Assembly (NCBI GenBank): GCA_002937505.1
Contig: PTJY01000002.1
Coordinates: forward strand, 186,001 to 250,000
From: Alphaproteobacteria bacterium MarineAlpha12_Bin1
Lineage (GTDB): Bacteria; Pseudomonadota; Alphaproteobacteria; UBA6615
DNA length: 64,000 nt
Reading direction: 5' to 3'
The translations under genes and the position numbers were made by a program. Shown here piece by piece: positions 8,801-17,601 of the stretch. The notes below the pieces were generated by a model that saw only the letters and a list, made by a program, of their open reading frames with translations, searched no databases and was not told where the DNA came from. The stretch's first letter is position 1. The number at the start of each line of letters is the position of its first letter.

Positions 8801-9724
8801 ATGTCTGATATTACTACTATAAAAATTATTGAATTTCCTAGTACTGGGCTACTTCCACATCATATAGCTGATGAAAAAGGATTTTTTTATGAAGAAGGTC
8901 TAGATATTGAAATTACCGCAACACCTAACTCCGTTTTTCAAATAACAAATTTAATTGATGGTAATTTTCATATTGCCGGTACAGCATTAGATAACATTAT
9001 AGCCTATCAGGAAGGACAGGGCGTAACAGAGCTATCACGTGATCCAGACTTGTTCGCTTTTATGGGCGCTTCTCAGGTGAACTTAAGCCTGGTAGTTCAA
9101 AAAGAATTTATTAACTACCAAGACCTTAAGGGGCAGAGCCTCGCTGTAGATGCATTATCCACAGGTTTCGCCTTTATGCTGCGCGAAATGCTCGAAATAA
9201 ATGGATTAAATCCTAATGAATATGAGTTAGTTCCCGTAGGGGCCACTAAGGCCCGTCTTGAATCTTTGGTCGAAGGAAAACATGCAGGAGCCTTATTGAA
9301 CCCTCCGTTTACAGAGGCGGGTGAATCTGCCGGGCTTAGAGTTATTGACAACAGCCAGAAATGTCTTCCCCCATGCCAAATTGGGGTGATGGCAGCATGT
9401 AAAAGCTGGGCTGAAAATAATACAGAGACACTGAGAGCTTTTATTAGGGCTGAGCTAAAAGCGATCAAATGGGCGACTGAGCCAGCCAACATAGACGAAA
9501 CAGTAAATATATTAGAGAGAAACATACCCGGCATGAGCAACAGTGATGCGAAAAGCGCAATGAAAATAATGCTTGACCCTAATCTCGGGCTAGCAAATAG
9601 TTATAGGATTAACGAGGAAGGCGTGGCTTTTATCCTCGCTTTGAGAAGTAAATATGGAGAACCTAAAAAGAAGTTGGTAGACCCGACACGCTATATCGAT
9701 TTGTCTTATGGTAATCTCCTTTGA
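8801..9724 (+). CDS. NMT1/THI5-like substrate-binding protein lacking a signal peptide
   Basis: This 307-residue protein has a periplasmic-binding-protein type II fold of the NMT1/THI5-like (SsuA/TauA) kind. Typical segments are LLPHHIADEKGFFYEEGLDI near the N-terminus, DLKGQSLAVDALSTGFAF near 109-126, and a downstream GKHAGALLNPPF. The N-terminus (MSDITTIKIIEF) has no hydrophobic leader and no lipobox, unlike the second NMT1-like protein in this window (16435). No ABC permease or ATPase adjoins it. It may act in the cytoplasm, as a sensor or as an enzyme in the manner of THI5, or an export signal may have been lost. Confidence 0.82.
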   Translation: MSDITTIKIIEFPSTGLLPHHIADEKGFFYEEGLDIEITATPNSVFQITNLIDGNFHIAGTALDNIIAYQEGQGVTELSRDPDLFAFMGASQVNLSLVVQKEFINYQDLKGQSLAVDALSTGFAFMLREMLEINGLNPNEYELVPVGATKARLESLVEGKHAGALLNPPFTEAGESAGLRVIDNSQKCLPPCQIGVMAACKSWAENNTETLRAFIRAELKAIKWATEPANIDETVNILERNIPGMSNSDAKSAMKIMLDPNLGLANSYRINEEGVAFILALRSKYGEPKKKLVDPTRYIDLSYGNLL

Positions 9725-9811
9725 ACTTCTCTGATTCAGTTTTTCGAATGATATATATTTTTACATATAGTTTTTATTGGACCAAGAAATCAGATTGCTA
9801 GGAAGGATGAT

Positions 9812-10669
9812 ATGATAAAAATTAGTGGGTTCCGCTATTGCAGATTGGGCACCGCAAATCTTAGTGAAACGATCAAGTTTGCTACTGAAATCATTGGACT
9901 TGAACTAGTTGATCAAAAAGACGGTTTCGCGTACTTAAGGTGTGATGATAGTGACCATAACGTCGTTTACTTTCAGGGCGATCCCGAGGATCACACGATA
10001 GGCCTTTCCCTGGATACATTTGAAGAACTTGATGCAGCTGAAAGTAGATTGGAAGCCATCGGCCGTCCTGTATATAGAGGCACTGATTCAGAGGCAGAGG
10101 CCAGACGGTGCATGGGATATATAAACTTTAAAGATACAAGTGGTAATTCTATAGACCTTAGTGTTAGGCCCTTTGCATCAGGAACAAGGTATTTTCCTTC
10201 AAGGGATGCGGGAATAACTGAATTCAGCCACATAGGACTAAGAGTAACTGACCCGAGGGAAGCTGAGAAATTTTGGTCGCAGGAGTTTAATTTTAGGACT
10301 AGTGATTGGATTGGTTGGTCAGCACTTATGACATTCGATGAAGTGCACCACCGCTACGCCCTATTTCCTTCTAATAAACCCGGGATACAACATGTTAATT
10401 TTCAGGTGGCTGAAACGGATGATATAATGAAATCAAACTACTTCCTCCGTGATCGCCAGGTGCGTATCCAAGCAGGGCCCGGCAGGCATTCTTTATCAGG
10501 AGCTAGATTTGTTTACTATTATGGCCCAGATAACATGATATATGAATATTCTTGTGGGGTTCGGATGGTCGACGAAAACTGGGAGCCACGCCAATTTCCT
10601 ATTAATGAAGCCTCTTTCTGCGCTTGGGGCTCCAAACCAGATCTAGACATTCTAGAATCAGAAAGTTAA
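9812..10669 (+). CDS. Type I extradiol ring-cleavage dioxygenase (VOC superfamily)
   Basis: This protein of 285 residues is built from two vicinal-oxygen-chelate domains, like 2,3-dihydroxybiphenyl or catechol 2,3-dioxygenases. The C-terminal domain keeps all three Fe(II) ligands: H140 (EFSHIGL), H194 (IQHVNFQ) and E245 (IYEYSCG). It should therefore be catalytically competent in meta-cleavage of a catechol-type ring. The N-terminal domain is the usual structural copy. It follows the NMT1-like protein by 87 bases on the same strand. With the gentisate dioxygenase it makes a second ring-cleaving enzyme within 6 kb, which supports an aromatic-degradation region. Confidence 0.87.
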   Translation: MIKISGFRYCRLGTANLSETIKFATEIIGLELVDQKDGFAYLRCDDSDHNVVYFQGDPEDHTIGLSLDTFEELDAAESRLEAIGRPVYRGTDSEAEARRCMGYINFKDTSGNSIDLSVRPFASGTRYFPSRDAGITEFSHIGLRVTDPREAEKFWSQEFNFRTSDWIGWSALMTFDEVHHRYALFPSNKPGIQHVNFQVAETDDIMKSNYFLRDRQVRIQAGPGRHSLSGARFVYYYGPDNMIYEYSCGVRMVDENWEPRQFPINEASFCAWGSKPDLDILESES

Positions 10670-10696
10670 TTGATGGTCTTTGTCTTTTCTCTCTAA

Positions 10697-11557
10697 CTAA
10701 TCTGTATTTCGGATTTTGTTACATTTTCTGACGACCATCCACATATTGTCGCTTAAATAGAAATGATCGGTTAAACTAAATTTCTCTACTTGAAATCCAA
10801 CACTCTCAACCATTGCTCGCAAACTCTCTGGTGTAAAGTAGTTTACATGGCCAGGAAACCGAAACCCACACCAACGGTTACCCATCAATTTTCGATTAAA
10901 GCTAGCATAATTAGGAACTTTTATGATTGCTGCCCCACCCGGACTAAGTGCAGACCACGCGCTACCTAATAAAACTAGCGGCTCCCTTTCATGCTCTAAA
11001 AACGACCTCATTATTATCCCACTCATGGATTCTTTTTTTATCTCAGATAACCCTTCAATCGCAGAAGCAGCAAAAATTTTACCCCCTCGAGAAGAAAGTC
11101 TCTCAGAGGCCTGACGTGCAAGATCTTCAGATATTTCAATTCCAAACGGTTGATATATTTCAGGTAAACCTGCCAGATAATCGCCAACACCGCATCCAAT
11201 ATCTACAACAGGTCCAGGAGGAAAATAAACTTTAATACGTTTTGCTAATTTATTCGGTTTTCGTATTAACCATCGCCTAAATTTCTTCCAAACTCTAGAA
11301 AAATGATACGTGAAAGGAAATTCTTGTTTCATCCTTATACTACGGTCACCATGGTTTCGTTCCCAAGCGAACTCACTTACTAAAGCTTCATATCCTGGAG
11401 GATTTTCAAGGTATACAAACTCACAGATAGAACAACTTTTCAATTTCCATTGCTTCCAAGAATAAGTGAGAGCTGGTGAGTTAGAATTAACTGTGCCACA
11501 CTTAGGGCAATCTCTGGTTGCATAAGAATAACCATCGTCTTTTTTCTCGTTTATCAT
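10697..11557 (-). CDS. Zinc-ribbon class I SAM-dependent methyltransferase
   Basis: This 286-residue protein starts with a zinc-ribbon formed by C17/C20 and C42/C45 and continues with a class I methyltransferase fold whose SAM loop is VVDIGCGVGDYL near residue 120. The architecture resembles methyltransferases that act in sugar or surface-polysaccharide modification (Methyltransf_23 type with a zinc-binding N-terminus). The substrate is unknown. It is divergent from the MsbA-like exporter at 11649 with about 90 bases between, so the two may share a control region and act on one surface molecule; that link is inference. Confidence 0.82.
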   Translation of the reverse strand: MINEKKDDGYSYATRDCPKCGTVNSNSPALTYSWKQWKLKSCSICEFVYLENPPGYEALVSEFAWERNHGDRSIRMKQEFPFTYHFSRVWKKFRRWLIRKPNKLAKRIKVYFPPGPVVDIGCGVGDYLAGLPEIYQPFGIEISEDLARQASERLSSRGGKIFAASAIEGLSEIKKESMSGIIMRSFLEHEREPLVLLGSAWSALSPGGAAIIKVPNYASFNRKLMGNRWCGFRFPGHVNYFTPESLRAMVESVGFQVEKFSLTDHFYLSDNMWMVVRKCNKIRNTD

Positions 11558-11648
11558 ATCTGCTTCTAATGAGTTTATTTGATATCAATCATCTATCACC
11601 GCTTAAAGGAAAAGGCTAGATGGCATTTTATAGTAGAGAAATCTAACT

Positions 11649-13403
11649 TTGATTGAAAAAGAAAACACAAAATACTTAATTGGTCGCCTATGGCGTGATT
11701 GGCTTCGATCTCAAATAATTCGTATTTCTGGGGCAGTTTTTTTTATGGTGGTTGTCGCCGCCACCTCAGCACTATATCCAAAAGTCATCGAATTAGCTGT
11801 TGATATGTTAGCTGACTCTGACAAAAGAGTATTAACGTTATTACCGGCTGCAATAATTATTATAACATTCATCCGTGGAATAGCATCATATAGCCAAAGT
11901 GTGCTCAATCAATCAATGTCGTTGCGTGTTATAGCCGAACTACAAAAATCGATGTTTTCTAAGCTTATGTATGCAGACATGGAAATGATGCAAGATACAA
12001 AAACTGGAAATCTGATATCCCGTTTTACGAATGACGTAAATTTGATGAGGGATGCTCTCTCTCGCACACTTACTGTATTAGGACGCGAGTCTCTGACCGC
12101 GATTGCATTAATTGGAATGATGTTCCATCTTGATTGGATTTTAGCGCTTATTGTGGTTATCACGTTTCCATTGGCCGGTCGACCCATCCTCCGATTAGGT
12201 CGAAGATTACGGCGAGCCTCAACCAACGTTCAAACCAGTCTCGGATCTCTTACCGCTACCTTGGCTCAATCATTTAATGGCATAAGGTTAATTAAAGCCT
12301 ATGGAATGGAGAAACAACAGAACCAACAGTCAGAATGGCTTTTTGATGAAGTGTATAGACTGATTATGAAGACAGTAAAGGGTCGTGCCCGTGCACAACC
12401 AATATTGGAAACTTTAGGAGGATTTTGTGTGGCGCTGGTTCTAGCTTATGGCGGCTTAAGAGTAATTTCAGGATCCGGTACTTTAGGGGAATTTGTAGGA
12501 TTCCTCTCAGCAGCAATAATGTTATTACAGCCTATCCGAAGCATCGGAAATTTTAACGCAAACCTACAAGAAGGTCTCGCAGCTGTAAAACGAACATTTG
12601 ATCTTCTAGACACTGAACCAAAAATAACAGACAATCACAAGGCCATAATTCTTAACAAAGCAAAAGGCAACATAGAACTTATCGATGTTTCTTTTTCATA
12701 TGAAAATAGCAGACCAGTACTTGACGGGATTTCCATAAATATTAATGAGGGGCAAACGATTGCTCTCGTAGGCCCCAGTGGAGCAGGTAAATCCACAATA
12801 TTAAATTTGATTCCGCGTTTTTACGACACCGACTCGGGATCTGTTAAAATCGATGGGCACGACGTTAAAAATGTAACTACAGCTAGTTTAAGAGATCAAA
12901 TCTCACTTGTAAGCCAAGACATTACTTTATTTAATTTATCAATAGAAGATAACATACGTTTCGGAGATTCCTCAGCGGATTTAGAAAAAATACAAAATGT
13001 AGCAAAAAATGCCGCTGCTCATGATTTTATAATTAACCTCCCTAATGGATACGATACAATTGTCGGAGAACAAGGAACCAATTTGTCAGGTGGTGAAAGA
13101 CAGCGTATAGCCATAGCACGTGCAATGCTAAAAAACGCCCCTATATTACTATTTGATGAGGCCACAAGCTCTCTGGATGCAGAATCAGAATTTCTTGTGC
13201 ATAACGCTATAAAACGGTTATCCGAAGGACGAACTACTATAGTTATTGCGCATCGCCTTTCAACAGTGATGGCAGCCGACAAAATTTACGTTATGAACGA
13301 AGGTAAGATTGTTGAACATGGTAAGCACAATGAACTTATTACAAAAGATGGTCTGTATTCTCGTTTCGCCCAAATTCAATTTCAATACATAAAAAAAATC
13401 TGA
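11649..13403 (+). CDS. ABC exporter, MsbA/lipid-type (fused membrane and ATPase domains)
   Basis: This 584-residue half-transporter has a six-helix ABC membrane domain at about 1-315 and an ATPase domain at about 340-584. It shows Walker A GPSGAGKST near residue 378, the signature LSGGERQRIAIARA, Walker B ILLFDEATSSLD, and the H-loop IVIAHRLST. Length and architecture match MsbA and related exporters that form homodimers in the inner membrane and flip lipids or drugs. The only reasonable start is a TTG at 11649, and the ribosome site is weak. The cargo cannot be inferred; the divergent methyltransferase is the only contextual hint. Confidence 0.9.
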   Translation: MIEKENTKYLIGRLWRDWLRSQIIRISGAVFFMVVVAATSALYPKVIELAVDMLADSDKRVLTLLPAAIIIITFIRGIASYSQSVLNQSMSLRVIAELQKSMFSKLMYADMEMMQDTKTGNLISRFTNDVNLMRDALSRTLTVLGRESLTAIALIGMMFHLDWILALIVVITFPLAGRPILRLGRRLRRASTNVQTSLGSLTATLAQSFNGIRLIKAYGMEKQQNQQSEWLFDEVYRLIMKTVKGRARAQPILETLGGFCVALVLAYGGLRVISGSGTLGEFVGFLSAAIMLLQPIRSIGNFNANLQEGLAAVKRTFDLLDTEPKITDNHKAIILNKAKGNIELIDVSFSYENSRPVLDGISININEGQTIALVGPSGAGKSTILNLIPRFYDTDSGSVKIDGHDVKNVTTASLRDQISLVSQDITLFNLSIEDNIRFGDSSADLEKIQNVAKNAAAHDFIINLPNGYDTIVGEQGTNLSGGERQRIAIARAMLKNAPILLFDEATSSLDAESEFLVHNAIKRLSEGRTTIVIAHRLSTVMAADKIYVMNEGKIVEHGKHNELITKDGLYSRFAQIQFQYIKKI

Positions 13404-13618
13404 TTTCTTTTAATTATTCGAAAACTTAAATCTTTTTAACTAATTAATCACTATAGGTATAAGGAAAAAAATTAATATTTTAAAAGAGCTGGATTGAAGC
13501 TTAAGGTGATATAAGGTCCTTTACTAACCGCAAATAAAAAGGTTGAATTGGGCATCTCGCTGAGTAGCCATAAAGACCAATAGCAGACTGGTATTAAAAT
13601 AAAGCAAGGAAATTAAGT

Positions 13619-14422
13619 ATGACAAAAGAAAACCCCCAGACGGTTTATAACAACTCTAGATTCCGAGTAGTTGACTATAATTTCGATATGTTCATTGGCC
13701 CAGCAGCAGGTGAACAGTTCAAAGATTTTACATTGACCGACCTTGAAAGTAGAGAAGAAGTTAAGCTATCTGATTTTTCTGGAAAATGGTTGGTTATTGA
13801 AACCGCTTCATCAACTTGTTCTATGTACACAAAAAACATTGTAACAATGAAAGACGTCGTAAAAAAATATCCTGACGTTGAGTTTATTACTGTATACGTT
13901 CGCGAAGCTCACCCAGGAGAAAGATTAGGTCCACACAAATCTATGGATGATAAATTTGGAGCTGCCAAAAGAATCGGACCTCGTTACGGTGAGTTTCGAA
14001 AAGTTTTAGTAGATAATTTAGATGGGGATTTTCACCGAGCCTATGGAGCCATGCCCAACGTTGTGTATATTATAAGGCCCGATGGCAAAATTCATTATCG
14101 CTGTAATTGGGCAGCTCCGCATCTGATAGAAAAGGCTCTTGATGATCGTGAAAGCTTTCACACTATAGAAAACGCTCCTACGGCTGAATTACGTGCCTCC
14201 AGGGCAATGCCTCACATGATAAGAACTATGTGGACAGGCGGATTTGTTGCTTTATACGATTTTTTCAAAGGTGCTCCTCTTACAGTAGCAAAACACGTGA
14301 AAGTCGATGCCTACTACGCAAAACATGGTCGATTTAAAAATCAACCAGTTTCCGACTCAGAGATGCAGGCAAGAATTAACGAATCAGATGGAACTAAGCC
14401 CAACAATCAAGCAGCAGAATAA
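13619..14422 (+). CDS. Deiodinase/redoxin-family protein with Cys in place of Sec
   Basis: This 267-residue thioredoxin-fold protein resembles the T4 deiodinase / peroxiredoxin-like redoxins. The active-site segment ETASSTCSMYTKN places C67 where animal iodothyronine deiodinases have selenocysteine. The motif TVYVREAHPGE near residues 91-101 matches the deiodinase YxxEAHP element. The Cys codon is TGT, so no selenocysteine machinery is needed. A C-terminal extension of about 80 residues follows the fold. A thiol-dependent reductase or reductive-dehalogenation role is possible. The gene stands alone, 215 bases after the exporter, and ends at a clear intrinsic terminator. Confidence 0.8.
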   Translation: MTKENPQTVYNNSRFRVVDYNFDMFIGPAAGEQFKDFTLTDLESREEVKLSDFSGKWLVIETASSTCSMYTKNIVTMKDVVKKYPDVEFITVYVREAHPGERLGPHKSMDDKFGAAKRIGPRYGEFRKVLVDNLDGDFHRAYGAMPNVVYIIRPDGKIHYRCNWAAPHLIEKALDDRESFHTIENAPTAELRASRAMPHMIRTMWTGGFVALYDFFKGAPLTVAKHVKVDAYYAKHGRFKNQPVSDSEMQARINESDGTKPNNQAAE

Positions 14423-14457
14423 TAAATTTTAATATAACAAATTTTTAAACATTCTAG

Positions 14458-14489
14458 CGACTGGCTTCTTTAATTGGCCAGTCGTTTTT
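14458..14489 (+). terminator. Intrinsic terminator after the deiodinase-like gene
   Basis: An 8-bp stem CGACTGGC/GCCAGTCG with an eleven-base loop is followed directly by TTTTTCTTT on the + strand, 36 bases after the stop codon of the deiodinase-like gene. This is a standard Rho-independent terminator shape. Confidence 0.85.
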
Positions 14490-14561
14490 CTTTACAAGAA
14501 TTACATGAAAAAAGAAAACTGAGCTAAAGAAATTTATAAATAGCGGTTTCTGAATAAATCC

Positions 14562-15119
14562 TTATTTTCGTTTTTTTGTTTTGCTCAAAGAATCAATAAT
14601 GAATTGGTACATTTCTGTTTTTGATTGTTCAATAAAACTACCGCCACCAGTATTTATTGAGAAATCGCTTTTTTTAGGAACCTCATAAGGATTTGAATCT
14701 GAGTATCCGACTAAATCAGTTATTAGACCATTATCGGCCGAAGAATAGAGTCCTTTAGGATCTCTCTCTTTTAAACTTTCAAGATCTGTTTTTATGTATA
14801 TTAATCGAAAGTTTGCACCTAATTTAGTTCTTACAGCTACTCTCGCTTCCTCATAGGGGCTAATTACAGAAACAATAACAACGTCAAATAAATTTTTGTA
14901 CTCTACGCATATGTTGGCAATACCCAAATTATTTTTCATCACATCATCACGACTAAAACCTAATTTTTTTTTATATTTTTTTCTAACGTCATCACCGTCA
15001 ATAACCAAAACTTTTAAATCAATATCTGTGAGCATTTGTTCAACTGCTCTTGAAAGAGTCGTTTTTCCCGACCCCGACATGCCAGTAAGCCAAATAAATA
15101 GTGCGTCACATGTTTTCAT
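14562..15119 (-). CDS. cysC: Adenylylsulfate kinase-like protein
   Basis: This 185-residue P-loop kinase resembles APS kinase, which phosphorylates adenylyl sulfate to PAPS. Walker A is GMSGSGKT at 13-20. VIDGDDVRKKY and LGFSRDDVMKNN follow the family pattern, and ISPYEEAR and RDPKGLY are the later conserved boxes. It lies four bases downstream of the short pyruvate-kinase-like gene on the same strand, so the two are probably one unit. No ATP sulfurylase or PAPS reductase gene is nearby, so a role outside assimilatory sulfate reduction, such as modifying a surface sugar, is possible. Confidence 0.82.
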   Translation of the reverse strand: MKTCDALFIWLTGMSGSGKTTLSRAVEQMLTDIDLKVLVIDGDDVRKKYKKKLGFSRDDVMKNNLGIANICVEYKNLFDVVIVSVISPYEEARVAVRTKLGANFRLIYIKTDLESLKERDPKGLYSSADNGLITDLVGYSDSNPYEVPKKSDFSINTGGGSFIEQSKTEMYQFIIDSLSKTKKRK

Positions 15120-15123
15120 TGAG

Positions 15124-16134
15124 CTAAGATCCCTCGATTATTTTTTTTAACGAGAGTTTAGGGCTCCATGCAGAGTATTCTCTGATAATTGCATTAATAA
15201 TATCGACAGATTCAGTTGGATACTTGCCTATAGCAGTCTCTGCTGCCAAGACTAACCCTCTAGCGCCCATCAACAGCGTGCTAGCCACATCATTAGCCTC
15301 TGCCCTGGTTGGTCCCTTATTTACGGTCATAGATTCGAGTAAATTAGTAGCCACATAAACTGGAACTTCAAATTTGTTCGCGAAAGAGATAATCCTTCTC
15401 TGCAAAAAAGGAATCTTTTCTATTGAAACTTCTCTAGATAAGTCGCCTCGGTCTATTAAAATCTGCTGAACTAAAGGAAGAATTTCTTTAAGATTTAAAA
15501 CACCTTCAATACTTTCTATTTTGGCTATTAAATTTTTCTCTCCGATAATTTTTCTAACAGCTCTTACGTCATCAGCTCTATTGGTGAATGAGAGAGCAAA
15601 GTTTTCTATACCTTTATCGATACCAATTCTAAATGCAGCTTCATCTTTGGGTGTAATAGCAGGCAAATGGATTGTCTTGTTAATGGTTACGGCTTTATTG
15701 CTACCGACATGTCCTTCATGAATAACTTTACAAGTAACTATATCCTTTTCCAACTTTATTACTTTTAAACAAACAGAATTAAAATCTATCCTTATTTCGT
15801 CACCCATTGATAATTGATCAAACACAGATGCTGGAGTTAATGAAATAATTTTTTCATTTCCCACCTTTTTATCTCTACTGATGGAGACTAAATTATTTAA
15901 ACCGTATTTAACAGATTCACTCACCATCGAACCATTTCTTACCTGAGCTCCCTCACTATCAATGCAAATAGGAACTCCTGACCAAGAACGGATTTTATCA
16001 ATTAAAGCGTCAACTTCTTCTATATTTGTGTGTGATAAGTTTATTCTAAATAGACTCACACCTCTTTGTTCTAGGCCCTCAACAGTTTTTTTATTCAGGG
16101 AAGTGGGGCCTAAAGTTGTTAGTACTTTTATCAT
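15124..16134 (-). CDS. Short pyruvate kinase-like protein lacking the C-terminal regulatory domain
   Basis: This protein of 336 residues covers the TIM-barrel A domain and the inserted B domain of pyruvate kinase but ends where the regulatory C domain would begin; ordinary enzymes have about 470-480 residues. FRINLSH at 29-35, the catalytic-lysine segment IAKIESIEG (K205), IDRGDL at 228-232 and GPTRAEANDVA are conserved. The usual LDTKGPEIR is changed to IDSEGAQVR (58-66), losing its Lys. It precedes the APS-kinase-like gene by four bases. Activity on phosphoenolpyruvate is likely but altered substrate use cannot be excluded. A normal pyruvate kinase may exist elsewhere. Confidence 0.82.
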   Translation of the reverse strand: MIKVLTTLGPTSLNKKTVEGLEQRGVSLFRINLSHTNIEEVDALIDKIRSWSGVPICIDSEGAQVRNGSMVSESVKYGLNNLVSISRDKKVGNEKIISLTPASVFDQLSMGDEIRIDFNSVCLKVIKLEKDIVTCKVIHEGHVGSNKAVTINKTIHLPAITPKDEAAFRIGIDKGIENFALSFTNRADDVRAVRKIIGEKNLIAKIESIEGVLNLKEILPLVQQILIDRGDLSREVSIEKIPFLQRRIISFANKFEVPVYVATNLLESMTVNKGPTRAEANDVASTLLMGARGLVLAAETAIGKYPTESVDIINAIIREYSAWSPKLSLKKIIEGS

Positions 16135-16220
16135 CGTTTAATATTTTTTTGTTATCTAATTTAGTGTTTTTACAAGTAGTGGTTTCGAGACATAAAAACA
16201 ATTCCGAATCTTAAAAAAAA

Positions 16221-16290
16221 TGGTGTCCCCGGCAGGACTCGAACCTGCTACCTTCAGATTAGAAATAAGTGTATCCATCCTATTACACCT
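16221..16290 (-). pseudogene. tRNA-Arg 3'-half remnant (UCU anticodon loop), att-like
   Basis: On the - strand, 45 bases at 16265-16221 read as the 3' half of a tRNA: anticodon loop TTTCTAA (UCU, Arg), TCTGA half-stem, a T-arm GCAGG-TTCGAGT-CCTGC, acceptor strand CGGGGAC and CCA. The matching 5' acceptor strand and a proper D arm are missing. Upstream, 16283-16264 carries a 20-base stretch shared with the second remnant at 21976, with one mismatch. This is the picture left when an integrating element displaces a tRNA 3' end. Confidence 0.65.
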
Positions 16291-16380
16291 TGATGTTTTT
16301 AAAGGTATATCTGAATTGTTTAGATAAAAACATATATGTGGTAGATACTGATATTTAATATTAATATAAATTTTTTGAAT

Positions 16381-16410
16381 AAAAATGGGCTGTCCTTAGG
16401 ACAGCCCATT
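16381..16410 (-). terminator. Intrinsic terminator of the ABC transporter operon
   Basis: A 12-bp perfect stem AATGGGCTGTCC/GGACAGCCCATT with a three-base loop (16384-16410) is followed on the - strand by a T-run. It lies 25 bases after the stop of the binding protein gene, the last gene of the operon. Confidence 0.88.
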
Positions 16411-16434
16411 TAAACTTATAATGCTATAAAACTG

Positions 16435-17517
16435 CTATTTCCATTTGGACTTATCAGTATATTTAGCATTCTTTGGATCAGCCATCCATGCACGTGCTTC
16501 TGCCATTACTTCAGCTTTATCGAAATCATTAGCACAACCAATGAAATCATTACTAATGAATGAATTGACATCATATTTCTTATCAATTGCTCCGATCATG
16601 AGCATGTCTTTCATTACGCCTTTCCAAGCAGCTTCATCAACATGACCAATTTTGCCAGACTTTCCTGTGTCAGCGTTAATCTGGAGATCGTCAACTGCAT
16701 CTAGATACTTGTAACCGAAGGCAGCATCTTCCCACTCATGTGGTACGCCATCTGGATGACGAGACATAGAAGCAACTATCTCTATGTCTTGTGTACCAAC
16801 GTAAACAGCCTTTGAGTAAGCGCGGAAGAACCCACAAAGTGGTTTTTTTAGTTCATCCATTCTCTTCTCTAACATAGCATAAGTGTTTGCTGGCGCATTT
16901 TTAGCCGATTTAGGAGTGATATCCCGTATAGGAATTCCACGTGCCTCTAAAGCTGCTAAATCATTAATAGAGCCTGCGAATGCAGCTGCAGTACCCTTCA
17001 AAAATACGTTAGCTAGTGTAGGACCGGCGTCGCCAACGATTACAGTTTTAATACCCTTGGCATCAGAACCAGCATGAGCCATAGCAACAGCTAGAGATGC
17101 TGCATCACGATCACTCGCTAGTCCTACAGTCTTACCTTTTAATTCGGTAACTGACTGAATTGGGCTATCCTTAGCAACAAATACTCCTTCTGGAGCTCCA
17201 AGCATAACCGTATAAACAGTTTTTGTTCCTACACCTTCATTTTTTGCTTGAAAGGTCTGAGGGCCATCCAACATAGCTAGGTCAGCATTACCATTCGTCA
17301 AGAATGCAACGTATGGAACAGAAGTATCACCATTAAGTAATTTAAGCTCAACTCCTTCTTCCTCATAATAGCCAAGAACACGAGCAACATGCAGACCATA
17401 GAAGCCCATAGTTCCATTATTTGGCTGAATTAGCGTCAGTTTGGTACCAGCATTCGCAACACCCGAAGCTACCAGCATACCTACTAGAGACGCGGTTAAA
17501 AGTGCTTTTCGTAACAT
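16435..17517 (-). CDS. NMT1/THI5-like ABC transporter periplasmic binding protein
   Basis: This is a secreted solute-binding protein of about 360 residues. The start is taken at the ATG at 17517, which has a GAGGGAGAAGAA ribosome site and opens a clean signal peptide (MLRKALLTASLVG..., cleavage after ANA). Family segments are GFYGLHVARVLGYYEEEGVEL, DLAMLDGP, and SVTELKGKTVGLASD. It is the last gene of an operon with two permeases and an ATPase, the layout of sulfonate, nitrate or thiamine-precursor uptake systems. The ligand cannot be told from sequence; no thiamine riboswitch was recognised nearby. A strong terminator follows. Confidence 0.88.
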   Translation of the reverse strand: MLRKALLTASLVGMLVASGVANAGTKLTLIQPNNGTMGFYGLHVARVLGYYEEEGVELKLLNGDTSVPYVAFLTNGNADLAMLDGPQTFQAKNEGVGTKTVYTVMLGAPEGVFVAKDSPIQSVTELKGKTVGLASDRDAASLAVAMAHAGSDAKGIKTVIVGDAGPTLANVFLKGTAAAFAGSINDLAALEARGIPIRDITPKSAKNAPANTYAMLEKRMDELKKPLCGFFRAYSKAVYVGTQDIEIVASMSRHPDGVPHEWEDAAFGYKYLDAVDDLQINADTGKSGKIGHVDEAAWKGVMKDMLMIGAIDKKYDVNSFISNDFIGCANDFDKAEVMAEARAWMADPKNAKYTDKSKWK

Positions 17518-17601
17518 ACTTTCTTCTCCCTCTTGGTTAACGGACGCAACAATCGTCCAACGATACGGCACAGACATTTATATGCCGCTTACTAAAACAA
17601 A

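Noticed and set aside
13619-14422. Selenocysteine in the deiodinase-like protein
   Set aside because: The codon at the active site is TGT (Cys) and no in-frame TGA is present.
16221-16290. A complete tRNA-Arg(UCU) gene on the - strand
   Set aside because: The T arm, anticodon loop and CCA are good, but the 5' acceptor strand GTCCCCG is absent upstream and the D arm is not canonical. It is a 3' half only.
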